A stretch of 64,000 nucleotides of DNA from Candidatus Desulfofervidus auxilii (GCF_001577525.1 NZ_CP013015.1:504227-568226), one strand, 5' to 3'. Shown: positions 37,869 to 47,932, counted from the stretch's first letter. The notes: generated by a model from the sequence alone, not told the origin. Program-made: numbers and translations.

Positions 37869-39137
37869 ATGAAAATTTTGGGGGTTCGTATTATAGACCA
37901 TAGATTATGGGCAATGGGTAGGCATCTTTTATCCTCTATCTTCTATTGTCTATTATCTATTTGTATATTTTGCTTCATTTCTAGCTCTGCACAAGCAAAG
38001 GTAAATTGCCTTAAGTGCCATCCTCAAGTTAGAAATCAATTAAGTCGGGGTAATGTCCATAAGCCGTTAAGGAAAAGAAATTGTACCATCTGTCACAGTA
38101 CACATGCTTCAGATCAGCCCCATCTCCTGGTTAAACCTACAAAAGAATTATGCCTTTCTTGTCATAAAAAGGCGTTTAAGGTTAAATATCCCCATATGCC
38201 AGTGATGGAAGGAGATTGTGATAAGTGTCATGCTCCCCATGCATCTCCTTACACTGCCCTGCTAAAAAAACAAGAAAGGGAAATTTGTTTTGATTGCCAT
38301 CAAAAAGAAAAAATCTTCTTAGGTAAGAAGCTTCATAATCCTGTTAAAAAGTGTTTGTCCTGCCATAAGGCTCATGGCAGTAATTATCCGGGTCTGTTGA
38401 ATAAACCCCTTAAAGGACTTTGTTTCACTTGTCATCAAAAGACAAAGATAATAGTTCAACATAAGGGCTCTGCCTTGAAAGGAAACTTCTGCTTATCTTG
38501 CCACAATGCCCATTCCTCAAAAAAATCTCATTTATTAAGAACTTATGCTCATTCTCCTTATGCTAAAGGACAGTGTCAAAGTTGCCATCTCATGCAAGGT
38601 AAAAAGGTGGGTAAGGTAAAATCAGATAATCGTTTACTCTGTCTTACCTGTCATCCCCAGGTAGAAAATGCAGACCATTTTATTTATTCACATATCCAAC
38701 TTACCCCTGGCTCAAATGTATGCCTTGATTGTCATACTCCCCATCTCTCTGATATAAAGCCTTCTTTAAAAGGAAGTCCCAAACAGATTTGTTTTTCCTG
38801 CCACAGAGATACAAAAAACAGGCTTCTTAGCAACTCACCAGGATTTAAATATAAACATCCAGAGGCAAAAAAGGGTAATTGCTTAGTCTGCCATCAGGGT
38901 CATGGGAGTAATAAGTTATTTTTATTGAAAGAAGGTGGTATAAACACTTGCACATCTTGTCACAAAAGACATGCTAGATTCACACATCCCATTGGAGAAA
39001 AGGCTATTGACCCAAGGTGTAAGACCAAAATGGATTGTGTCACCTGCCACCATCCCATGGGGGCAAAGGATATTTATAACATTATCTTTGACCACCGAGA
39101 GGAGCTTTGTATCCAATGTCACAAGATAAGCACATAA
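37869..39137 (+). CDS. 16-heme c-type cytochrome (paired CXXCH repeats)
   Basis: 422 residues from the ATG at 37869 with GAGAGG just before it; an earlier ATG at 37854 contains the ribosome site. A long N-terminal hydrophobic segment ends SSSAQA-K. Sixteen CXXCH motifs, starting CLKCHPQVRNQL and ending CIQCHKIST, follow the same paired pattern as the 26-heme protein upstream, so the two are related. The N-terminal leader (HRLWAMGRHLLSS) is unusually long for a signal peptide and may have been extended by inserted sequence. The next gene overlaps its end by 22 bases. Confidence 0.85.
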   Translation: MKILGVRIIDHRLWAMGRHLLSSIFYCLLSICIFCFISSSAQAKVNCLKCHPQVRNQLSRGNVHKPLRKRNCTICHSTHASDQPHLLVKPTKELCLSCHKKAFKVKYPHMPVMEGDCDKCHAPHASPYTALLKKQEREICFDCHQKEKIFLGKKLHNPVKKCLSCHKAHGSNYPGLLNKPLKGLCFTCHQKTKIIVQHKGSALKGNFCLSCHNAHSSKKSHLLRTYAHSPYAKGQCQSCHLMQGKKVGKVKSDNRLLCLTCHPQVENADHFIYSHIQLTPGSNVCLDCHTPHLSDIKPSLKGSPKQICFSCHRDTKNRLLSNSPGFKYKHPEAKKGNCLVCHQGHGSNKLFLLKEGGINTCTSCHKRHARFTHPIGEKAIDPRCKTKMDCVTCHHPMGAKDIYNIIFDHREELCIQCHKIST

Positions 39138-40009
39138 GGATTTATGGGTTATTATTTCTGTTTGTATTTTGGAGTCTTTGTCCTCGACTATCTTGGGCCG
39201 GTCTTAAGGGAAAGATAATAGCAGTAATTTACGGTGGAGAAAAAATAGGAGCCTTTAATCAACCCCAAGCAATGTATTTTGACCCTCAACGTAAAAGGCT
39301 CTATCTGGTGGATACCTTAAATGACCGCCTTCTTTCCTTTGATAATCAATATAAGTTTTTATCTGCTTTTAATGCTGGAGGGAAACTCAAAACCCCTTTA
39401 GCTATGGTAAGAGACAGAAAAGGACACATTATTGTTACCAATAAAGGTGACAAATCAGTCCTTATTATAAACGTGAAGGAGAAGAAGATAAAATCGCTTG
39501 ACCTAAGTCATATTTATCCGCCTGTGGTCCCTCACTCTCTAGCCATAGCTTCCAATGGTTGCCTTTGTTTATTAGATAAAGCATACAAGCGTATCCTTAT
39601 TTTTTCTCCTGAGACATACCAAGTTCAAAAAATAATTGAGGAAGAAGGATCCAGTGGATTCAGTGATATAAAGGTAAATAATAATTTAGTCTATGCCTTA
39701 GACCCCATTTTTAAAAAAGTCTTCATCTATAGCCAAAAAGGTAATGTTGTTGGTTCTATTCTCCTTAAAGGTGTAGCTTTCCCCATAAGTTTAGCTGTAG
39801 ATAGAAGAGAACACTTATATATTTTAGATAGACATAAAGGAAAAGTTTTTATTTTTGATAAACAAGGAAAACCTATGGGAGAAATAGGGAAAAGAGGTTG
39901 GAAAGAGGGGAAACTTTATTGCCCTGGTTATATTTTTATAGACAATAAAAACATCCTCTATGTAGTAGACACAGGAAATAACAGAGTAGAAGTATTTAAG
40001 ATAAAATGA
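39116..40009 (+). CDS. NHL-repeat beta-propeller protein, secreted
   Basis: 297 residues from ATG 39116; AGGAG lies 11 bases ahead, and a TTG at 39107 is too close to it. A signal peptide (FLFVFWSLCPRLSWAG) is followed by six NHL-type blades, for example FNQPQAMYFDPQRKRLYLVD and ILYVVDTGNNRVEVF. Such propellers bind proteins or sugars. In cytochrome clusters they are frequent companions with unproven roles. Its sequence is related to the next gene. Confidence 0.8.
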   Translation: MSQDKHIRIYGLLFLFVFWSLCPRLSWAGLKGKIIAVIYGGEKIGAFNQPQAMYFDPQRKRLYLVDTLNDRLLSFDNQYKFLSAFNAGGKLKTPLAMVRDRKGHIIVTNKGDKSVLIINVKEKKIKSLDLSHIYPPVVPHSLAIASNGCLCLLDKAYKRILIFSPETYQVQKIIEEEGSSGFSDIKVNNNLVYALDPIFKKVFIYSQKGNVVGSILLKGVAFPISLAVDRREHLYILDRHKGKVFIFDKQGKPMGEIGKRGWKEGKLYCPGYIFIDNKNILYVVDTGNNRVEVFKIK

Positions 40010-40024
40010 AGAATTTGGACACAG

Positions 40025-41131
40025 ATGAATGCAGATTATCAAGATTTTAAAAATAAAAAGAATTTTCTGCGGTTATCGGCGAAACACTATGTCCTATGTT
40101 TTTTTATATTTTGCATTTTTTTTAATATTTCTTATGCTCAGGAATCTCCTCCAAAAGCAAAAGTCAAGTTAGTTCCATATGTTTTGCATCTATTTGATTT
40201 GCGAGAAGGCATGGAAAGGACTGACCGTATTTCTTTCCCATCTTATGTAAGCGTAGATGAAATCAACAGAGAGATATATGTAGTAGACTCAGGACATGGC
40301 CGTATCATTATCTATACCCAAGACGGTTATCCTTTATATATTTTGGATAAAGATAATAATGTAGAAGCCCCTACTGGTCTGTGGATAGATGAAGATGGGT
40401 ATATCTATCTGTGCCAAGTAAGGACAAAAGGTGAAGATAGAAGTAGAATTTCTATTTTTGACCCATGCTTAAAATGGGTAAGGGATATATTTTTTAAAGG
40501 TTTTGAGGAGGCAGATAAATTCAGACCAAGGACAGTAGCTGTGAGTAAAGATAAAAAAATTTATGTAAGTGGAGATGGTTTTAAAGGAGTAGTGGTTTTA
40601 GATAAAAACGGAGCTTTTTCTCATATCATTTCCCCTGAAGATGAACTATTAGGAATAAAAGACAAGGCAGATATTTGTGTGGTGTATATAGATAAAAATA
40701 ACAGGATTTATCTTTTAAGTGAAGGATATGGACGTTGCTTTGTCTATGACAAAAGGGAAAACTTTCTTTTCAAATTCGGGCAAAAAGGTGGAAGCACAGG
40801 CAAGCTAAGCCGTCCTCGTGGTTTAGGAGTAGATGAAGCAAAACACTGGATTTATATAGTAGATTATATGCGCCATACTATCAGTGTTTACAAATATGAA
40901 AATGGTCAATATCTGTTTGAAATCGGAGGAAAAGGATGGGGACCTGGTTGGTTTCAATATCCTCAATACGTCTATGTTGACCAGCAACAAAGGCTTTTGG
41001 TCGCAGATACATTTAACCAGAGGATTCAAATCTTAAAGGTCAACGCTCGAGAAACGGGTGAAATAACTAAACCGAAGGCCCTTACCCCAGGGTTTCAGAT
41101 CAAGTTAACCCCTGAAAAGAGTATAAAATGA
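40025..41131 (+). CDS. NHL-repeat beta-propeller protein, secreted
   Basis: 368 residues. After a polar N-terminal stretch a hydrophobic segment (VLCFFIFCIFFNISYAQ) marks the signal peptide. NHL blades include REIYVVDSGHGRIIIYTQDG, HWIYIVDYMRHTISVY and RLLVADTFNQRIQIL. It is the last gene of cluster B, 15 bases after the related propeller gene; no clear terminator was found after it. No heme motif is present, so any role in electron transfer would be structural. Confidence 0.8.
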   Translation: MNADYQDFKNKKNFLRLSAKHYVLCFFIFCIFFNISYAQESPPKAKVKLVPYVLHLFDLREGMERTDRISFPSYVSVDEINREIYVVDSGHGRIIIYTQDGYPLYILDKDNNVEAPTGLWIDEDGYIYLCQVRTKGEDRSRISIFDPCLKWVRDIFFKGFEEADKFRPRTVAVSKDKKIYVSGDGFKGVVVLDKNGAFSHIISPEDELLGIKDKADICVVYIDKNNRIYLLSEGYGRCFVYDKRENFLFKFGQKGGSTGKLSRPRGLGVDEAKHWIYIVDYMRHTISVYKYENGQYLFEIGGKGWGPGWFQYPQYVYVDQQQRLLVADTFNQRIQILKVNARETGEITKPKALTPGFQIKLTPEKSIK

Positions 41132-41135
41132 GAGT

Positions 41136-41335
41136 ATGCTTAATGTCCTATCAGGTGTAAATGGTTTTTTAGTTAGGTTTAAAGATATAGAAGAACTAAA
41201 AAAATTCAGTTACTTTTATCTCATCCTAGCTTAGTCCAAACTATTGGTGAAAAAGGAAGAGAAATGGTGGTTAAAAAATACAATTGGGAAGTTATTGGAA
41301 AAAGATTGAACCATTTATTTCTTTATGAAATCTAA
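41136..41335 (+). pseudogene. C-terminal fragment of a GT4 glycosyltransferase, frameshifted
   Basis: The first frame gives SGVNGFLVRFKDIEELKK; one base later the reading continues as QLLLSHPSLVQTIGEKGREM and then YNWEVIGKRLNHLFLYEI with a stop at 41335. This is the typical tail of a GT4 (group 1) glycosyltransferase: the G-x-NG-LV loop, then the KYNW end. The N-terminal 80 percent is missing. Confidence 0.65.
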
Positions 41336-41409
41336 CAAACAAGCACTAAGAATTTTCAAAAATTTTGTTTCTCTTTTATTTCATTAAATTATAGGTTAAA
41401 AACAGCATT

Positions 41410-42099
41410 ATGTCAAAAGCAAAGCAGTTTTGGGAATTTGCTATTCGCTCTATGAGACGTCGATTGGGAATAGAAATTACAGGAAGATTATTTTTGGCTA
41501 ATCCCGTGAAATCAATACAAGGGTCCTTAAAATATAGGCACTATTTATCTAAAAAGGCACTACCCAAAGTTTCTTTAGAAAAAATCTTTCTTTCTCGTCC
41601 ACTTTTTATAGGTGCATATTGCCAAAAACCCCCTGATTGCCCAACTAGACGGTTTAGTCATCAGTGTTTATTTGCAGAATCCCTAACTACACATTGCTCT
41701 TGCAAAGATTGTGAGCTTAAACAAATGGCAGAACTGGCTATGAGTCTTAAATGTCCTTTTTACATTATGACTACCGCTTTAGATGTGCTTTTAGATGTTT
41801 TTTTAAGGGAAAAATTTCCTTTTTTCTTGGTAATGATATGCAATTATGCCAAAGAGTTTTTTATACTTCCAGCCCTTGTTTTCGATATGAAAGGTTATTT
41901 TCTTAGTCTGGGGAAAGGAGGTTGCCGAAATTACCAAGAATTTTTATCTGCTGATAAAGGGCATAAACCAAATCAGACTTTTCTCTCCCCCATTGCTCAC
42001 AGGACATTTATGAAATTGCGTAACCAAATTATGATTAACCCAAGCCATTATCAAAAATTCATTCTTAAAGAAAATTTTTATATACCTCCTGACTCATAG
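41410..42099 (+). CDS. Cys-rich protein of unknown function
   Basis: 229 residues, not recognised. It has two cysteine groups: CQKPPDCPTRRFSHQC and then HCSCKDCELKQ (residues about 75-110), likely to bind zinc or an iron-sulfur cluster. A hydrophobic stretch FPFFLVMICNYAKEFFILPA lies near 135. The start ATG has no clear ribosome site. Its last 22 bases overlap ispF on the other strand. The intervals around it hold a broken glycosyltransferase, so the neighbourhood says little about function. Confidence 0.6.
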   Translation: MSKAKQFWEFAIRSMRRRLGIEITGRLFLANPVKSIQGSLKYRHYLSKKALPKVSLEKIFLSRPLFIGAYCQKPPDCPTRRFSHQCLFAESLTTHCSCKDCELKQMAELAMSLKCPFYIMTTALDVLLDVFLREKFPFFLVMICNYAKEFFILPALVFDMKGYFLSLGKGGCRNYQEFLSADKGHKPNQTFLSPIAHRTFMKLRNQIMINPSHYQKFILKENFYIPPDS

Positions 42100-42575
42100 C
42101 TCATCCGTTTTCTGAGCAGCACCACTGCATAAGCAGCTATACCTTGGCCTTGACCTAAATAGCCAAGCCCTTCGGCAGTTTTTGCCTTTAAATTGATACA
42201 CTCTAAAGGAATACCGAGTACAGCGGCAATCTCTTTTCTCATCTTCGGGAAATAGGGATTGAGTTTAGGGGCCTCTGCAACTATAGTGGCGTCAAGATTT
42301 ATTATTATAAATTTTTGGGCCTGTAACATCTCTTGCACTTTGGCTAGCATTTTTAAACTAGAAATGCCTTTTAAACTAAGGTCAGTGTCTGGAAAGTGTT
42401 GACCAATATCCCCTTTCCCCATGGCTCCAAAGACGGCATCAATAACTGCATGAACCAATGCATCTCCATCTGAATGTCCCAATAATCCTTTGGGAAAAGG
42501 AATTTTTACTCCTCCTAAAATTAAAGGTCTTCCTTCTACTAAACGATGCACATCGAAACCAAATCCTATCCGCAT
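42078..42575 (-). CDS. ispF: 2-C-methyl-D-erythritol 2,4-cyclodiphosphate synthase
   Basis: Non-mevalonate isoprenoid pathway, forms the cyclic diphosphate. 165 residues from MRIGFGFDVHRL, where Asp8 and His10 bind zinc; the third ligand is in GLLGHSDGDALVHAVIDA. An upstream ATG at 42596 would add seven residues, MGRSNNY, inside ispD; the conserved start is the one used here. It overlaps ispD by ten bases, the usual ispD-ispF pairing. Confidence 0.95.
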   Translation of the reverse strand: MRIGFGFDVHRLVEGRPLILGGVKIPFPKGLLGHSDGDALVHAVIDAVFGAMGKGDIGQHFPDTDLSLKGISSLKMLAKVQEMLQAQKFIIINLDATIVAEAPKLNPYFPKMRKEIAAVLGIPLECINLKAKTAEGLGYLGQGQGIAAYAVVLLRKRMSYESGGI

Positions 42576-43234
42576 GTAATTATTGCTTCTGCCCATTTTA
42601 AGTCTTCTATAGTAGTAATCTTGATATTATATGGCTCACCTAAAACAACATGCACTCTCACTCCTATTTTTTCCAACAGAGAAGCATCATCGGTAAATAG
42701 CCATTTTCTTGTCTGAGCCTGGACATAAGCCTCTTTTAAAAGGAGATATTTAAACCCTTGAGGAGTCTGAGCAGAATATAAGTAATCACGGGGTATGGTC
42801 TTTTTTATTACACTTCCTTCTACCCATTTAATGGTTTCCTTAACAGGCAAAGCAGGCACTACCGCTTCCCATTTATAAACCCCTTCTATCACCCTTTTTA
42901 TCAAATTTTTTGAAACAAAAGGACGCACACCATCGTGGACAAGAACAATGTCTGTTTGCTTTATGGTCTTCAATCCTGCCCATACAGATGCCTGACGCGT
43001 TTTGCCGCCAAATATAACACATTTCACCTTTGAAAATTCTTTAGCAATATTATTGCTCTCTTGTTCCCATTTAGGATTTATCACTAATAGAATTTCATCA
43101 ATAGCCGCGCTATATTGAAAGGCATAAAGTGTATGCCACAAAATAGGTTTTTCTTTCAATAAAAGAAATTGCTTGGGAATATCTTCTCCCATGCGCTTTC
43201 CTTCACCGGCAGCGACAATAATGGCAGTAACCAA
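42566..43234 (-). CDS. ispD: 2-C-methyl-D-erythritol 4-phosphate cytidylyltransferase
   Basis: Transfers CMP to methylerythritol phosphate. 222 residues. The nucleotide loop is AAGEGKRMGEDIPKQFLLL; VLVHDGVRPFVS and the TPQGFKY segment complete the active site. It precedes ispF and follows the yggU/yggT-like genes on the same strand, with 14 bases between. Confidence 0.95.
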   Translation of the reverse strand: MVTAIIVAAGEGKRMGEDIPKQFLLLKEKPILWHTLYAFQYSAAIDEILLVINPKWEQESNNIAKEFSKVKCVIFGGKTRQASVWAGLKTIKQTDIVLVHDGVRPFVSKNLIKRVIEGVYKWEAVVPALPVKETIKWVEGSVIKKTIPRDYLYSAQTPQGFKYLLLKEAYVQAQTRKWLFTDDASLLEKIGVRVHVVLGEPYNIKITTIEDLKWAEAIITCG

Positions 43235-43248
43235 GATTTCATATCCTC

Positions 43249-43536
43249 CTATGGTATCCCCAATTTTTCTTTTAAATCATCCAGCTTCATATTTTGGATA
43301 AAAAACATTTTTTCTCTTGCCTTTGCTCCAGAAATCAACTTTATTTCTTTTTTAGTTATACCCATGATTTTAGCCAACAAACTTATACAGGCCTGGTTGG
43401 CCTTGCCATTTTGCGGTGGCGCCTTCACTCTTAATCTTAACCTACCACCCTTTATACCTAAAATTTCATCCTGTTGTGCCTTGGGCTGGACCTTCACCTT
43501 AATGACCACTCCCTTCTTTGCCTCTTGTAAGGGCAT
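43249..43536 (-). CDS. yggU: YggU/DUF167 family protein
   Basis: 95 residues of the DUF167 fold: VVIKVKVQPKAQQDEILG and RLRVKAPPQNGKANQA are the family signatures. The biochemical function is unknown. Its ATG overlaps the yggT stop by one base (TGATG), so translation is coupled. This pairing of YggT with YggU is common in bacteria. Confidence 0.88.
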   Translation of the reverse strand: MPLQEAKKGVVIKVKVQPKAQQDEILGIKGGRLRLRVKAPPQNGKANQACISLLAKIMGITKKEIKLISGAKAREKMFFIQNMKLDDLKEKLGIP

Positions 43537-43835
43537 CAGGATAACCTATAGGCTAGTTGATATAAAGTGCTTACTAAGAACTTTTGGAGAAAAATAATAC
43601 CTAATATTACCACAATGGGAGAAAGGTCAAAACCACCAAACACCACTGGTAAATAACGACGAATACGGTAAAGAACAGGCTCAGTAATGGCATAAAGAAA
43701 ACGAACAATGGGATTATAGGGGTCAGGATTGACCCATGAAATAAGAGCCCTAATGACAATTACCCACATATAAATTGTTAACGCTACATCCAAAACTGCC
43801 GCTATAGCCTTTAAAAAATTAGCCAGGATAAACAT
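43536..43835 (-). CDS. yggT: YggT family membrane protein
   Basis: 99 residues with two hydrophobic segments: AIAAVLDVALTIYMWVIVIRALI and IVVILGIIFLQKFLVSTL. Between them is SWVNPDPYNPIVRFLYAITEP, the family signature. Inner-membrane protein linked in other bacteria to osmotic tolerance and division; here no further clue exists. It is the first gene of the yggT-yggU-ispD-ispF run. Confidence 0.88.
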   Translation of the reverse strand: MFILANFLKAIAAVLDVALTIYMWVIVIRALISWVNPDPYNPIVRFLYAITEPVLYRIRRYLPVVFGGFDLSPIVVILGIIFLQKFLVSTLYQLAYRLS

Positions 43836-43952
43836 AGAAGCCTCCCTTTAGCAAAGGTTATATCATAGACTCAATTTAACCTCAATAATAATTGAATTTT
43901 CCAGAGTCAAAAATTGTTACCAAAATGCACATTTTTTTCAATAGACCTCCAC

Positions 43953-44005
43953 CCAAAATCCGCGATCGATTTTGGATAAAATTCCAACCTGCCTGACGGC
44001 AGGCG
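43953..44005. repeat. palindromes in the glgB upstream region
   Basis: CCAAAATC (43953-43960) pairs with GATTTTGG (43968-43975), and a GC-rich CCTGCCTGACGGCAGGCG unit lies at 43988-44005. The rest of 43836-44113 has no gene; AATAAT-rich DNA surrounds the elements. Its role in glgB expression is unknown. Confidence 0.6.
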
Positions 44006-44113
44006 AGCGAGCACTCCTTGACGGGGAGGTTTGTGGGTTTTCTTTTAAGTTATTACGGATTGAAACCATAATTTTTTTGTGATAGCTTACATTGGTTTAA
44101 AAAGGAAAGAAAA

Positions 44114-46033
44114 ATGGATAAAGTAAGATATGATGTAAGTTTATTTACAGATTATGACATTTACCTTTTCAAACAGGGTAATCACTTCCGTTTATACGAA
44201 AAATTGGGAGCTCATTTAATGACGGTAAATAACATCCAAGGTGCTTTTTTTGGAGTATGGGCTCCTAATGCAGCTAATGTGTCTGTTATAGGTGATTTCA
44301 ATGGGTGGAATACAGAGACACATCCTTTGAGGATGAGAGAGGATGGTTCAGGCATCTGGGAAGGATTTATACCACATATTAAACAAGGTACCCTTTATAA
44401 GTATCATATTGTTTCCAAGTATAACCACTATGAAGTGGATAAAGGAGACCCTTATGCCTTTTACTGGGAAGTCTCACCCAAAACAGCCTCTATTGTCTGG
44501 GATTTGAGTTATGAGTGGAAAGATAGCGCATGGATGACAAATCGCTATAAATCAAATAACCTTCAATCACCTTTTTCTATTTACGAAGTCCACCTGGGGT
44601 CTTGGCGAAGAGTCCCAGAAGAAAACAATCGATTTCTTACCTACCGGGAAATGGCTGATTATTTAGTGAAATATGTAAAAGATATGGGATTTACTCATGT
44701 AGAGTTTATGCCTTTAATGGAACACCCCTTTTATGGTTCTTGGGGATATCAAACACTGGGATACTTTGCTCCTAGCAGTCGCTATGGAACACCTCAGGAT
44801 TTTATGTATCTAATAGACTGCCTTCATCAACATGGCATTGGGGTAATCCTAGACTGGGTTCCATCCCATTTCCCAAACGATGAATATGGATTGGCCTATT
44901 TTGACGGCACATATCTTTATGAACATGCTGAGCCTAAAAAAAGATTTCATCCTGAATGGAATAGCTATATCTTCAATCACGGGCGATATGAAGTGCGCGC
45001 CTTTTTAATTAGTAGTGCCCTGTTTTGGTTAGAAAAATACCATATTGATGGCCTCAGAGTAGATGCGGTGGCCTCCATGCTCTATCTTGATTACGGCAGA
45101 AAGGAAGGAGAATGGGTGCCCAACGAATATGGGGGGAGAGAAAACTTAGATGCTATTTGTTTCCTACAGAAATTCAATGAAATAGTTTATAAAAATCATC
45201 CTGATATCCAAACCATAGCCGAGGAATCAACTGCCTGGCCCATGGTCACTAGACCTACCTATGTGGGTGGTCTGGGCTTTGGCATGAAGTGGAACATGGG
45301 TTGGATGCATGATACTTTGGAATATTTCTCTAAAGAACCAATTTACCGTAAATATCATCATAACCAGTTAACCTTTAGTATATGGTATGCATTCTCAGAA
45401 AATTTTTTACTCCCTCTTTCCCATGACGAGGTAGTCCATGGAAAAGGCTCGCTTTTGAGTAAAATGGCTGGTGATGATTGGCAGAAATTTGCCAATCTTC
45501 GTCTTTTATTTGGTTATATGTACACCCATCCTGGTAAGAAACTTCTTTTTATGGGAGGAGAGTTTGGACAATGGCAGGAATGGTATCACGAAGAAAGCCT
45601 CCATTGGCATCTGCTTGAATACCCTCACCATCAGGGCATTCAGAAATGGATAAGGGATTTAAATCACTTTTATAGAAATGAGCCTGCTCTTTATGAATTA
45701 GATTTTCAGCCTGAAGGATTTGAGTGGATTGATTTTAGCAATTGGGAAGAAAGCATTATCATCTTCGTTAGAAGGGACAAATCCACTAAAGACATAATAC
45801 TTGTGGTTTGTAATTTTACACCTGTACCAAGATATAATTATAGAGTGGGTGTTCCTGAGGGTGGTTTTTGGAAAGAGGCATTAAATAGCGATGCCCAAGT
45901 ATATGGAGGAAGCGGTCACGGCAATCTTGGAGGTGCTGAGGCTGCTCCTATTCCTTGGCACGGAAAAAATTATTCCCTTTCCTTAACCTTACCTCCATTG
46001 GGAGTTTTAATATTTAAAAAGGAAATAAAATGA
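44114..46033 (+). CDS. glgB: 1,4-alpha-glucan branching enzyme
   Basis: Makes alpha-1,6 branches in glycogen, 639 residues. After an N-terminal CBM48 domain ([20 protein letters not shown]) comes the GH13 barrel with nucleophile Asp near 315 ([11 protein letters not shown]), acid Glu near 370 (IAEESTAW) and the third Asp near 437 ([13 protein letters not shown]). The C-terminal beta domain ends near 630. It is directly followed by malQ with a four-base overlap (ATGA). The pair suggests glycogen storage and turnover. Confidence 0.96.
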   Translation: MDKVRYDVSLFTDYDIYLFKQGNHFRLYEKLGAHLMTVNNIQGAFFGVWAPNAANVSVIGDFNGWNTETHPLRMREDGSGIWEGFIPHIKQGTLYKYHIVSKYNHYEVDKGDPYAFYWEVSPKTASIVWDLSYEWKDSAWMTNRYKSNNLQSPFSIYEVHLGSWRRVPEENNRFLTYREMADYLVKYVKDMGFTHVEFMPLMEHPFYGSWGYQTLGYFAPSSRYGTPQDFMYLIDCLHQHGIGVILDWVPSHFPNDEYGLAYFDGTYLYEHAEPKKRFHPEWNSYIFNHGRYEVRAFLISSALFWLEKYHIDGLRVDAVASMLYLDYGRKEGEWVPNEYGGRENLDAICFLQKFNEIVYKNHPDIQTIAEESTAWPMVTRPTYVGGLGFGMKWNMGWMHDTLEYFSKEPIYRKYHHNQLTFSIWYAFSENFLLPLSHDEVVHGKGSLLSKMAGDDWQKFANLRLLFGYMYTHPGKKLLFMGGEFGQWQEWYHEESLHWHLLEYPHHQGIQKWIRDLNHFYRNEPALYELDFQPEGFEWIDFSNWEESIIIFVRRDKSTKDIILVVCNFTPVPRYNYRVGVPEGGFWKEALNSDAQVYGGSGHGNLGGAEAAPIPWHGKNYSLSLTLPPLGVLIFKKEIK

Positions 46034-47526
46034 AAATAAGAAGGAGTGGCATACTACTTCACATAACCTCCCTCCCCTCTCCTTATGGTATTGGAGATTT
46101 AGGTCCCTGGGCTTACAAATTTGTGGATTTTCTTTTTGAGACCAAACAGGGATTTTGGCAAGTTCTTCCTTTAAATCCTACCGATCCTGCTTATGACAAT
46201 TCTCCCTATCACAGTATCTCCGCTTTGGCCAGCAATTCACTGTTAATTAGTCCTGAATTAATGGTTCAAGAGGGTCTGTTAAACAAAACCGACATAGAGC
46301 CTTTACCTCCTTTCCCCAAGGGGAAGGTGGATTATGATACAGTAATTGCATATAAAAAAAGGCTTTTTCATCTAGCTTATGAGCGCTTTAAAAAAAAGAA
46401 AAATTATGATTATCAAAGGTTTTGTTCAGAAAATGGTTATTGGCTAGAAGATTTTTCCCTTTTTGTCTCGCTTAAAACCCATTTTCAAGGGAAGGTATGG
46501 AGTAAATGGCCTCCTGAAATACGAGACAGGCAGCCAGAAGTTTTGTTATCCCTGAAAAGGGAGCTTCAAGACAGAATTGAACAGGAAAAATTCCTTCAAT
46601 ACATCTTTTATAAACAGTGGCTTTCACTCAAAGATTATTGCCACCAGAAAAACATTCATATCATTGGAGATATGCCTATTTATGTGGATTATGACAGTGT
46701 AGATGTTTGGGCAAATCCAGAAATATTTAAACTAGATAGTGAAAAGAAACCTTATGTGGTGGCTGGTGTCCCCCCTGATTATTTTAGTGAAACTGGACAA
46801 CGCTGGGGAAATCCTGTGTATAAATGGGAAGTATTAAAAGAAACAGGATATGCCTGGTGGATTCAAAGGATGGGGCGTGCTTTGAAGCTTTATGATGTAG
46901 TCCGCATTGACCACTTTCGGGGATTTGTTGGTTACTGGGAAATCCCAGCAAGTGAAAAAACAGCTATTAAAGGACGTTGGTTGGATGGGCCTGGAGAGGA
47001 TTTCTTTAAGGTCATGCTTAAGCGATTTCCTTGCCTCCCTATTATTGCTGAAGATTTAGGAGTGATTACCCCTGATGTCCGAGAGCTAGTCTCTCGCTTT
47101 CAATTCCCAGGTATGAAGTTATTAATCTTTGCCTTTGGCCCTGACTTACCCACCAATCCCTATATACCCCACAATTATACGCAAAATTGTGTAGTATATA
47201 CAGGCACTCATGACAATAACACTATAAAGGGGTGGTTTGAAAAGGAGATAACACCAGAAGATAAAAAAAGGCTGCTTCAGTATCTAGGCCACCAAGTATC
47301 AGGTGAGGAAATCCATTGGGAACTGATTAGATTAGCCATGATGTCTGTGGCCAATACGGTAATCTTGCCTATGCAAGATGTGTTGGGACTAGGTAAAGAA
47401 GCCCGGATGAACCGTCCTGCCACTACCAGCGGTAATTGGCGATGGCGATTTCTACCTGAACAATTAACACCTGAAGTAACCAGAAGACTTTTAGAAATGA
47501 CCAAAACTTATGGGAGGGCCTCTTGA
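46030..47526 (+). CDS. malQ: 4-alpha-glucanotransferase (amylomaltase)
   Basis: Transfers glucan segments, GH77. 498 residues. The nucleophile Asp lies near 293 ([15 protein letters not shown]), acid Glu near 340 ([14 protein letters not shown]) and the third Asp near 393 ([13 protein letters not shown]). The early segment [18 protein letters not shown] is typical. It starts inside the glgB stop, so the two form an operon for alpha-glucan metabolism. Confidence 0.96.
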   Translation: MKIRRSGILLHITSLPSPYGIGDLGPWAYKFVDFLFETKQGFWQVLPLNPTDPAYDNSPYHSISALASNSLLISPELMVQEGLLNKTDIEPLPPFPKGKVDYDTVIAYKKRLFHLAYERFKKKKNYDYQRFCSENGYWLEDFSLFVSLKTHFQGKVWSKWPPEIRDRQPEVLLSLKRELQDRIEQEKFLQYIFYKQWLSLKDYCHQKNIHIIGDMPIYVDYDSVDVWANPEIFKLDSEKKPYVVAGVPPDYFSETGQRWGNPVYKWEVLKETGYAWWIQRMGRALKLYDVVRIDHFRGFVGYWEIPASEKTAIKGRWLDGPGEDFFKVMLKRFPCLPIIAEDLGVITPDVRELVSRFQFPGMKLLIFAFGPDLPTNPYIPHNYTQNCVVYTGTHDNNTIKGWFEKEITPEDKKRLLQYLGHQVSGEEIHWELIRLAMMSVANTVILPMQDVLGLGKEARMNRPATTSGNWRWRFLPEQLTPEVTRRLLEMTKTYGRAS

Positions 47527-47683
47527 GACAAATTTTTTGAATTATTTTAATTATTTTGTATTTTGTATTATGCGATATTTATGGCTATAGAAAGAGAAGC
47601 CAGGAAATGGAGAAATTCACAATTCAAGTAACTTGTCTCACTTCATAAGTGGATTAAGAAAACTGTATTTTGTAGGTTTGACA

Positions 47684-47932
47684 TCAACTCGTGCAAATTA
47701 TAAAAGTCCATCCAGAGGGCTTTGGACTCCTTGCTAGCCAGGTGAGAAATTGACTAACCTCCTCTTCTCCCATTTCCTCGGGATGGCGTTTACCGTTAAA
47801 AACAATAAACCTTTTAATCCACTGCACATAAGCCTCTTCTGTGCGGTAGCTGTAATGCTTTAGCCTCAGGACATTACGGACTTGATCTAGAAGTCTGAGT
47901 TTGGTTTGCTGATGTGAATGATGTTTTGCCAT
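47684..47932 (-). pseudogene. intI: truncated integron integrase (IntI-type)
   Basis: Only the N-terminal core-binding domain survives: LLDQVRNVLRLKHYSYRTEE and AYVQWIKRFIVFNGKRHPEE, then EVSQFLTWLA, a typical IntI start. After about residue 66 the sequence leaves the family and stops at TGA (47684); the catalytic R-H-R-Y domain is absent. It is oriented away from the cassette array, as in integrons, and lies at the attI side. The enzyme cannot be active, so any recombination would need another integrase. Confidence 0.85.
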
